A stretch of 40,356 bases of DNA, taken from positions 1 to 40,356 of the forward strand of contig JAHECZ010000024.1 in assembly GCA_024641475.1 (NCBI GenBank), in the 5' to 3' direction. The notes beneath the pieces are model-generated. The model was given only the letters and a program-made list of their open reading frames with translations, ran no database searches and was not told the origin of the DNA. The stretch is from Gammaproteobacteria bacterium. GTDB lineage: Bacteria > Pseudomonadota > Gammaproteobacteria > UBA6429 > Thiohalophilaceae. Positions within the stretch are counted from its first letter, which is position 1; the number at the start of each line of letters is the position of its first letter. The position numbers and the translations under genes were made by a program. Positions 27,023-33,893 of the stretch are shown piece by piece.

Positions 27023-27186
27023 TTGACGATAACGCTGTCATTTTGTAATTCTTTCACGATATCACACGGTCATTTTCACTATTGCAATGCGTAATTGTTG
27101 CGTTGCCACCGGCACACCATTTTGCTTTACTTTAATCACACCGCGCACAGGTATACCGTGATCAACCCGCGGCACATGGAGGTTAT

Positions 27187-27432
27187 ATGAAACGCATGAC
27201 ACAGTTATTTACTGCTTTGTTTTTTATTGTTCTGGCACATGCTGCCCTGGCAGCTTGTCCGTCGAATCTGACTGCTGAGCAAATGATTGATTGCATCATT
27301 GCCGAAGCTGATTGTCAGCAGGCAAGATTCTTTCGTCAGGATGTGGCATCTGCATCAGCTCCAGATGATGTGACTATGCCAGCCACATCCAAATTGACCA
27401 CCATTGCATCGAAGCACATGGATAGTAAGTAA
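27187..27432 (+). CDS. Small secreted CX11C protein, copy 3
   Basis: 81 residues. Signal peptide cut after ALA, then ACPSNLTAEQMIDCIIAE. This copy has lost the YYYSP segment and gained a third cysteine (EADCQQ), so it could form an intermolecular disulfide. GGAGG lies five bases before the ATG. A perfect 14-bp hairpin starts eight bases after the stop. Same unknown family as copies 1 and 2. Confidence 0.82.
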   Translation: MKRMTQLFTALFFIVLAHAALAACPSNLTAEQMIDCIIAEADCQQARFFRQDVASASAPDDVTMPATSKLTTIASKHMDSK

Positions 27433-27440
27433 ACGATACG

Positions 27441-27479
27441 CACCGTGTCTGTGTTTTGGCAACTGACACAGACACGGTG
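27441..27479 (+). repeat. Hairpin after copy 3
   Basis: CACCGTGTCTGTGT (27441-27454) and ACACAGACACGGTG (27466-27479) form a perfect 14-bp stem with an 11-base loop. The outer 11 bases of each arm are identical to the hairpin after copy 1. No T tract follows. Confidence 0.8.
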
Positions 27480-27601
27480 ATTGCCAACACGTTTCTCGCT
27501 CTGAATTATTTTAGATATCCCTGTTTGATCTGCTGAGTTCTTGATCTGTACCTCTGGTGACCCATATACATTTGTTGTATGGTTACGCAGAGGTTTTATC
27601 C

Positions 27602-28753
27602 ATGCATGTCACACCATTGCAACGCCGTTTACTCATTGTTGCCGGAATCATTTTAATACTGGCGGCAATCTATCTGGCTGTCTCGCATCAGGCTCCCATC
27701 AAGGTCGCCGTTAAACCGGTCGAGATCGGTATGGTCCAGGCCACGGTGGCCAATACCCGCACCGGTACCGTAAAAACCTGCCAGCGCGCGCAGATGTCGC
27801 CTTCCATCGGCGGCAAGATTGCCAAATTGCCAGTCAAGGAAGGCGACAAGGTTAAAACCGGGCAAATTTTGTTGGAACTATGGAATGACGATTTACAGGC
27901 TGAGTTGCAGCAAACCGAACGGGATATCACGGCTGCCATTGCGCGTTCCCAGGAAGCTTGCGTGATGGCCGATGTGGCGGCACACGAAGCTGAACGTTCC
28001 AAACAATTACACGCCAAAGGCCTGATAGCAGAGGAACCCACAGATCGCGCTATCGGTGACGCCCGTGCGCGCCGTGCCAGTTGCGATGCCAGCAAAGCGA
28101 CAATTGAATCAGCGCGCTCGCGTGTCGATGTGATCCGCGCACAACTCGAACGCACCCGTTTACGTGCGCCATTTGCCGGCACCGTCGCCGAGATCAATGG
28201 CGAGCTCGGCGAGTTTGTTACACCCTCACCTGTCGGCATACCTACATTACCGACGGTCGATTTGATCGATTCACAATGCTTGTATGTGCTGGCGCCGATC
28301 GATGAAGTTGATGCCCCCAAAATCAAAGCCACGATGCAGGCCAATATCATTATCGACGCCTTTGCCAAGCAACGCTTTCCCGCCAGAATCCGCCGCATCG
28401 CCAATTATGTACTGGATCGTGAGAAACAGGCGCGTACCGTCGATATCGAAGTCGAATTTCTACATGCCGACACCTTGCCGAATATGTTGCCGGGCTACAG
28501 CGCCGACGTTGAAATCATTCTGGCCGAACATAATCAGGTGTTGCGTATCCCCACCGAAGCGTTGCAGGAAGGCAAATACGTCTATGTATTACCTGCGGAT
28601 AACGACATCTTGCAGAAACGTGAAATTAAAATCGGCCTGAGCAATTGGCAATACACCGAGATACTGGCTGGCCTTAACCAAAATGAATTGGTCGTTACCT
28701 CAGCTGAACGCGAAGGCGTCAAAGCAGGCGCACGCGTCGTCGCGGAAAAATAA
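27602..28753 (+). CDS. MacA/HlyD-type periplasmic adaptor protein
   Basis: 383 residues. One N-terminal membrane anchor (about residues 8-28), then a lipoyl half-domain (SPSIGGKIAKLPVKEGDKVKTGQILLEL), a coiled-coil hairpin at about 95-185, the second lipoyl half (RLRAPFAGTVAEINGELGEFV) and beta-barrel/membrane-proximal domains. This is the membrane-fusion protein of a tripartite efflux or export system; it would link the inner-membrane ABC exporter to an outer-membrane TolC, which is not in the window. It carries four cysteines in the hairpin region or near it, unusual for a MacA. Start 27602 has AGAGG eight bases upstream. First gene of a four-gene cluster. Confidence 0.9.
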   Translation: MHVTPLQRRLLIVAGIILILAAIYLAVSHQAPIKVAVKPVEIGMVQATVANTRTGTVKTCQRAQMSPSIGGKIAKLPVKEGDKVKTGQILLELWNDDLQAELQQTERDITAAIARSQEACVMADVAAHEAERSKQLHAKGLIAEEPTDRAIGDARARRASCDASKATIESARSRVDVIRAQLERTRLRAPFAGTVAEINGELGEFVTPSPVGIPTLPTVDLIDSQCLYVLAPIDEVDAPKIKATMQANIIIDAFAKQRFPARIRRIANYVLDREKQARTVDIEVEFLHADTLPNMLPGYSADVEIILAEHNQVLRIPTEALQEGKYVYVLPADNDILQKREIKIGLSNWQYTEILAGLNQNELVVTSAEREGVKAGARVVAEK

Positions 28754-28756
28754 CCC

Positions 28757-29428
28757 ATGATCGAACTCATCGATGTGCATCGTGATTTTCAAGTTGGCGA
28801 CACGGTAGTACACGCGCTCGATGATATTTCCCTGACGATGACACGCGGCGAATATGTGTCGATTATGGGACCGTCGGGTTCGGGTAAATCCACCCTGTTA
28901 AATGTTCTGGGTTTACTCGATCAGCCCAGCTCGGGTGAATATCGTTTGAATCAGCGCAATGTCACCACACTCAACGATATCGAACAAGCCACGGTGCGAC
29001 GTGAACAGATTGGTTTTGTATTCCAATCCTTTCATTTGATCCCCCGTCTCACTGCGGCAGAAAATATCGAGTTACCAATGATGTTGGCCGGTATCGCGCC
29101 GTTAGAACGACAACGCCGTGTGCGTGATGCCTTGCAACGCGTCACTCTGACCGATCGCGCTGAGCACCGGCCCGATCAATTATCGGGTGGACAACGGCAA
29201 CGTACCGCGATCGCCCGCGCGATCATCATGCAACCGTCAATCATGCTTGCGGATGAACCAACCGGTAATCTGGACCGGCACTCGGGCATGGACGTGATGG
29301 AGATTCTCGAAGCATTGAACCAATCCGGCATCATTCTGATCGTCGTCACTCACGATCAGGATTTGGGCGAACGCGCCCGCCGCAAGATCAAAATGATCGA
29401 CGGCAAAATTGTCAGTGACGGCCCATGA
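28757..29428 (+). CDS. MacB/LolD-type ABC transporter ATPase
   Basis: 223 residues, a stand-alone nucleotide-binding domain. Walker A GPSGSGKST near residue 39, Q-loop VFQSFHLIPR, signature LSGGQRQR near residue 140, Walker B IMLADEPTGNLD near 160, switch histidine in VVTHD. It powers the two FtsX-type permeases that follow. It starts three bases after the adaptor stop and overlaps the first permease as ATGA, so the first three genes are closely coupled. Confidence 0.95.
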   Translation: MIELIDVHRDFQVGDTVVHALDDISLTMTRGEYVSIMGPSGSGKSTLLNVLGLLDQPSSGEYRLNQRNVTTLNDIEQATVRREQIGFVFQSFHLIPRLTAAENIELPMMLAGIAPLERQRRVRDALQRVTLTDRAEHRPDQLSGGQRQRTAIARAIIMQPSIMLADEPTGNLDRHSGMDVMEILEALNQSGIILIVVTHDQDLGERARRKIKMIDGKIVSDGP

Positions 29429-30639
29429 GCATGCCGACCGCAGATTATCTCCGCTTCGCCACCGTGGCGTTGCGTTCCTATACCACACGCACCGTGCTGA
29501 TCGTGTTGGCGATGGCATTGGGCGTCGCCTCGGTGATTGCGCTTACCGCCCTAGGTGAAGGCGCCCGTCTCTATATTAATAATCAGTTCGCCACTCTCGG
29601 TACCAACTTACTCATTGTACTACCCGGGCGTTCGGAAACCACCGGCATGAATCCCGCCGCAATGATGGGCGAAACACCGCGCGATTTAACGCTGGATGAT
29701 GCCGAGGCCTTGTTACGCAGCCCGTATGTACGACGCATAGCGCCATTAATGGTCGGGAGTGTTCCGATATCCTTCAGCGGGCGCGAACGTGAAGCCGTGG
29801 TACTGGGCACCACCAGTGAGATGCAACCGATCCGCCGCTATACGCTGGCGCAAGGTCAATTTCTCGAAGCGGGGGATGCCTCGCGCAGCGGTTCGGGTTG
29901 TGTCATCGGCAGTAAACTGCGCGATGAATTATTCGGCCCGAACAATGCGCTGGGTGAATGGGTGCGTGTCGGCGCCTGGCGCTTTCGCGTGATCGGAATT
30001 CTGGCGCAACAGGGGCAGACGCTCGGCATGAATACCGATGAGATCATTATGATCCCGGTAGCCTCGGCACAGGCCCTGTTTAATTCACCCTCATTGTTCC
30101 GAATTTTTGTCGAGGCCAAATCGCATGAAGTGATCGATAAAACCCGCGCCGAGGTCCGCAGTATTCTCACGCAACGTCATCAGGGTGAAGAAGACATTAC
30201 GGTTATCACACAAGATGCGGTGCTCGCGACGTTTAATAAAATCATCGGGGCACTCACGCTCGCCATCGGCGGTATCGCCGCCATCAGTTTGATCGTGGCG
30301 GGAATTTTGATCATGAACGTGATGCTGGTCGCGGTGACCCAGCGCACTGCGGAGATCGGTTTACTTAAAGCCGTCGGCGCCCCCGGCAAACAAATTTTAC
30401 AACTGTTCATGGTCGAGGCCTTGCTGTTATCGTTATTGGGTTGTGTCATCGGCATTATTGTCGGCGTCGTCGGTACGGCGATACTGCGCGGTGCCTTTCC
30501 GGATTTCCCGGCACAAACACCAACCTGGGCATATGCTATGGCGGTGCTCACGGCAGTGGGAACCGCGCTGCTATTTAGTTATATCCCGTCACGCCGTGCC
30601 GCAGCATTAAATGCGGTGGTGGCGTTGGCGCGACATTGA
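29425..30639 (+). CDS. MacB-type ABC permease, copy 1
   Basis: 404 residues. One membrane segment near the N-terminus (about 20-40), a periplasmic MacB core domain (about 45-270, with TLGTNLLIVLPG and TLDDAEALLRS), and three C-terminal membrane segments of the FtsX fold. The ATPase is a separate gene, as in many Gram-negative MacB-like systems. Such mechanotransmission transporters do not move substrate through the membrane themselves but drive export from the periplasm. Clearly paralogous to the second permease. Overlaps the ATPase gene by four bases. Confidence 0.93.
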   Translation: MSMPTADYLRFATVALRSYTTRTVLIVLAMALGVASVIALTALGEGARLYINNQFATLGTNLLIVLPGRSETTGMNPAAMMGETPRDLTLDDAEALLRSPYVRRIAPLMVGSVPISFSGREREAVVLGTTSEMQPIRRYTLAQGQFLEAGDASRSGSGCVIGSKLRDELFGPNNALGEWVRVGAWRFRVIGILAQQGQTLGMNTDEIIMIPVASAQALFNSPSLFRIFVEAKSHEVIDKTRAEVRSILTQRHQGEEDITVITQDAVLATFNKIIGALTLAIGGIAAISLIVAGILIMNVMLVAVTQRTAEIGLLKAVGAPGKQILQLFMVEALLLSLLGCVIGIIVGVVGTAILRGAFPDFPAQTPTWAYAMAVLTAVGTALLFSYIPSRRAAALNAVVALARH

Positions 30640-30652
30640 ATTATATATCAGT

Positions 30653-30778
30653 TGTGATTTTCGGGTGATTGGGATTCGATGAGTGACAGCGCAACAGGGA
30701 AGTTGCGCGCGCATCGGTATCACAGGGATGTGATGTCGATGCGATAAACGAGTGAATCCCAATCGCATGAAAATCACA
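30653..30778 (+). ncRNA. Large structured element between the two permease genes
   Basis: The outer stem pairs TGTGATTTTC (30653-30662) with GAAAATCACA (30769-30778), then a 4x4 internal loop, then GATTGGGATTC (30667-30677) with GAATCCCAATC (30754-30764). Inside are two hairpins: GCGCAAC/GTTGCGC (30689-30695, 30702-30708), and CGCATCG/CGATGCG (30710-30716, 30737-30743) capped by ATCACA/TGTGAT (30719-30724, 30729-30734). The result is a three-way junction that fills nearly the whole 171-base gap in the operon. It could be a folded RNA, a processing site or a mobile palindromic element. Confidence 0.6.
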
Positions 30779-30810
30779 GCATCGACTTTGATGATACCGT
30801 TGAGGTATAA

Positions 30811-32010
30811 ATGCGCATCACCGATCTATTTCGTCTGACCACTCGCGCAGTCTATTTACAGAGACTGCGCAGCAGTCTGACGATCCTCGGCATCGGAATT
30901 GGGATTGCCGCTGTGGTGTTATTAACGTCGATCGGTGAAGGCCTGCATCAATTTGTATTAGCTGAATTCTCCCAGTTCGGTACCAATTTATTAGGGGTGA
31001 ATCCCGGTAAAACTACTACGCACGGTGCGTCGGTCGGTGTGTTTGGCACCGTACGACCATTAACACTGGATGATGCCGAGGCCTTGCGCCACGCACATTC
31101 CATTGAAGCCATTGTGCCGGTGGTGATGGGCAATGCTGAAGTAAAATCCGCCAATCGCGCCCGGCGCGTGACGATTTACGGCGTCGGTCCGGAATTGCCA
31201 CGCGCGTTTCGCATGCAGGTGCGATCGGGACGTTTTTTACCTGAGGATGATCCGACTGCCGCACGCAACTTTGTCGTGCTCGGCAGCAAGGTTCGGGAAC
31301 AGTTATTTGGCAATACCAATCCTCTGGGTGAATCGCTGCGCTTGAGCGGTAGTCGCTTTCGTATTATTGGCACGATGGAATCCAAGGGACAGATCCTTGG
31401 ATTCGATATGGATGATACCGTGTATATCCCGGTCAGCCGTGCGATGGAGATCTTTAATCGTGATGGCTTGTTCGAGATTGATGTGTTGTATCGCGAAGGC
31501 AGCAACGAAGCGCGCGTTGTTGCTGATGTTAAAACCATTTTAGAGGCGCGTCACGGTCGCGAAGATTTCACGATTACCACACAGCAACAGATGCTCGATA
31601 CGCTGAGCTCGGTGCTAAACGTATTAACCTTTGCGGTCGCTGCCATTGGCGGTATTTCATTATTGGTTGGCGGCATCGGCATTCTTACGATCATGACCAT
31701 TTCGGTAAAGGAACGCACCGTCGAGATTGGTTTGCTACGTGCATTGGGTGCCACGCGTAAACATGTATTGAATCTGTTTCTGGGTGAATCGATCCTGCTG
31801 GCCACCACTGGCGGTATCATCGGCCTGAGCGTAGGTTTTGTCGGTGCACAATTACTGCATGCCGCCGTGCCCGCGTTACCGGTGCATACACCCTGGCCGT
31901 ATGCGATTGCGGCGGTGGTATTGTCGATGCTCATCGGCTTATTGGCTGGCGTTGTGCCCTCGCAACATGCGGCACGGCTGGATCCGATTGAAGCCTTACG
32001 GGCTGAATAA
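30811..32010 (+). CDS. MacB-type ABC permease, copy 2
   Basis: 399 residues with the same layout as copy 1: N-terminal membrane segment, periplasmic MacB core (FGTNLLGVNPGKTTTHG, TLDDAEALRHA, NFVVLGSKVREQLFGNTNPLG), three C-terminal membrane segments including ERTVEIGLLRALGATRKHVL. The pair could form a heterodimer around the single ATPase, or each could form a homodimer. GAGG lies eight bases before the start. Separated from copy 1 by the structured element, so the two may be expressed at different levels. Confidence 0.93.
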   Translation: MRITDLFRLTTRAVYLQRLRSSLTILGIGIGIAAVVLLTSIGEGLHQFVLAEFSQFGTNLLGVNPGKTTTHGASVGVFGTVRPLTLDDAEALRHAHSIEAIVPVVMGNAEVKSANRARRVTIYGVGPELPRAFRMQVRSGRFLPEDDPTAARNFVVLGSKVREQLFGNTNPLGESLRLSGSRFRIIGTMESKGQILGFDMDDTVYIPVSRAMEIFNRDGLFEIDVLYREGSNEARVVADVKTILEARHGREDFTITTQQQMLDTLSSVLNVLTFAVAAIGGISLLVGGIGILTIMTISVKERTVEIGLLRALGATRKHVLNLFLGESILLATTGGIIGLSVGFVGAQLLHAAVPALPVHTPWPYAIAAVVLSMLIGLLAGVVPSQHAARLDPIEALRAE

Positions 32011-32150
32011 CCCTCAGATAAGTGTGAATCTCTGCCGGTAAAATCCCGTCAGCGCATTGTTAATTTGTCACAGCGCGATTTTCTGGAAACTGCTGAAATT
32101 ACCCTAACGCTAACACGTCACACGTAAACAGTTTTATGCCAGGGGGAAAT

Positions 32151-33065
32151 ATGGATGCCGCGCCAACAACCACCGATCATTGCCACGACTGCGTCGAACT
32201 GCTCCGTACCCATACGGATGCCATACTGGTACTTGATGCGCAGGGATTAATTTTATATGCCAACATCAGCGCACGCCGGTTATTGTGCCGGTTGCCAGCC
32301 GGGCACGATACCATTCCTGCAGCACTGCGATTTGCCGATACGGATGAAAGTGCACAAATTTATCTAAAAGACATTCATGATCAGGATGTGATCCTCGATG
32401 CGCAGGTCAAAACGATTCAATGGCAATCCCATTCGGCACAAAGCCTGCGGCTGCGTGAGGTAACCGATCAGGTTAAATACCTGCATAAGCTGGAACAACA
32501 AGTCTATCGCGATCATCTGACCGGTTTGTACAACCGTCGTGGTCTGGAACACGCTTTGCAAATCTGTAACAACTCAGCCGCGATACTCCGCCAGCCAGTC
32601 AGCGTTCTGTATATCGATATTAACGGCTTGAAAACCATTAACGATCGGTATGGTCATGCACAGGGTGATGCACTGATTCAGGAAGCAGCCAATGTATTGG
32701 CCCAGGTATTTCATCTCACCGACATCAAGGCACGCATCGGTGGCGATGAATTCGTGGTGCTGCTCAAACACCGCCACGCTGATGAAATGCAGCAGCGACT
32801 GAATCAATTGCAAGCTGAATTAAGGCGCCGCAACACCGTAGCCGGGCGGGCCACGAAATTGTCGCTGAGCATCGGCAGCGTGGTGTACCCGGCCTGGCAA
32901 CCGCTGGTTTTGGAGAGGATATTGGCGGAAGCCGATCAACGCATGTATGTTGCCAAACACAGTAACCGTCAAAGCGATTTACGCTATTTCAGCGACAGCG
33001 ACACGGCGCATAAACTATTGCATCAACAATCCAGGCACGCTGCGATCACGCGTTTGCAGGCGTGA
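32151..33065 (+). CDS. PAS-GGDEF diguanylate cyclase
   Basis: 304 residues from ATG 32151, chosen because AGGGGG lies four bases upstream; ATG 32136 has no such site. Residues of about 10-110 are a PAS-like domain (DAILVLDAQGLILYANISARRLL). Residues of about 125-290 are a GGDEF domain with DHLTGLYNRRGLE, DINGLKTINDRYGHAQGD and an intact RIGGDEF active site, so cyclic-di-GMP synthesis is expected. No RxxD inhibitory site precedes GGDEF at the usual five-residue distance, so product inhibition may be absent. No membrane segment. Its stop lies six bases from the stop of the convergent crp-like gene. Confidence 0.92.
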   Translation: MDAAPTTTDHCHDCVELLRTHTDAILVLDAQGLILYANISARRLLCRLPAGHDTIPAALRFADTDESAQIYLKDIHDQDVILDAQVKTIQWQSHSAQSLRLREVTDQVKYLHKLEQQVYRDHLTGLYNRRGLEHALQICNNSAAILRQPVSVLYIDINGLKTINDRYGHAQGDALIQEAANVLAQVFHLTDIKARIGGDEFVVLLKHRHADEMQQRLNQLQAELRRRNTVAGRATKLSLSIGSVVYPAWQPLVLERILAEADQRMYVAKHSNRQSDLRYFSDSDTAHKLLHQQSRHAAITRLQA

Positions 33066-33071
33066 GCAGAT

Positions 33072-33716
33072 TTACCAGCCAGAAGGAAGTTTATCGTTAA
33101 TGACGATCTGATTTTTACAGACAGTGATATAACCACCGGTGCTCAGATCCTTGAGAATACGACTGACCATTTCACGCGAGGATCCGACCATACTGGCGAT
33201 ATCCTGATGAGTGAGTTTCTGTTCGATGATCTGTTTACCATCTTTATCCTTGGCCAGGTCCAATAATGTGTGCGCCACACGGCCATAGACATCCATCAGC
33301 GACAGATTTTTTACGCTATCGGTGAGCGAACGTACTTGTTGGATAAGTGACTTGATCAGGTTATAGGCCAAATCCGGATTGCTACTGAGGCAACGTTTGA
33401 AATCACTCTTGGTGATGATCATCACTTTGGTCGGCACCAGGGTCATCACTGAGGCTGAGCGCGGTGAATCATCCAGCAGCGCCAGTTCGCCGAAATACTC
33501 ACCGGGACCCATGAGATTCAGTATCGCTTCTTTCCCATTTTCGTCGCTGACAAATACCTTCACCTCGCCTTCCAGAATCACATACAGCGAATCGCTGCGA
33601 TCCCCTTCGGTGATCAGCACCGTATTGGCGGGATAACTCCGGGTGGTGCTATGGTCGGTTAATACCGCCGATTCATTTGTTGCAAGGTTACTAAACAAGT
33701 GTATTTGCTGGAGCAT
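33072..33716 (-). CDS. Crp-family transcription factor, probably cAMP-binding
   Basis: 214 residues. The N-terminal cyclic-nucleotide domain has the phosphate-binding cassette GEYFGELALLDDSPRSASV, in which the glutamate, arginine and serine that bind cAMP in E. coli Crp are all present. The C-terminal helix-turn-helix is THQDIASMVGSSREMVSRIL. No iron-sulfur cysteines of the Fnr type. GAGG lies six bases before the start. It is divergent from an adenylate cyclase gene 177 bases away, a neighbour that could supply its ligand. Confidence 0.93.
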   Translation of the reverse strand: MLQQIHLFSNLATNESAVLTDHSTTRSYPANTVLITEGDRSDSLYVILEGEVKVFVSDENGKEAILNLMGPGEYFGELALLDDSPRSASVMTLVPTKVMIITKSDFKRCLSSNPDLAYNLIKSLIQQVRSLTDSVKNLSLMDVYGRVAHTLLDLAKDKDGKQIIEQKLTHQDIASMVGSSREMVSRILKDLSTGGYITVCKNQIVINDKLPSGW

Positions 33717-33740
33717 GGCTAGCCTCTTGTTCTAGTTGCG

Positions 33741-33769
33741 TAGCGACGGTCAACACGTCGTTGTCGCTA
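33741..33769. promoter_or_regulatory. Inverted repeat between crp-like and cyclase genes
   Basis: TAGCGAC (33741-33747) and GTCGCTA (33763-33769), perfect 7-base arms around 15 bases, in the divergent promoter region close to the crp-like start. A possible operator. It does not match the E. coli Crp consensus. Confidence 0.35.
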
Positions 33770-33893
33770 ACCGATCCCGCCGCGCAACCAAATCACGGGC
33801 TTACCCATTGTTTGAGTGTTTCGCGCTACGTGGGGGTCCGTCAGCACTGTTATCCGATATATTATAGGAACAATACCATAAAAGAGTACAACC

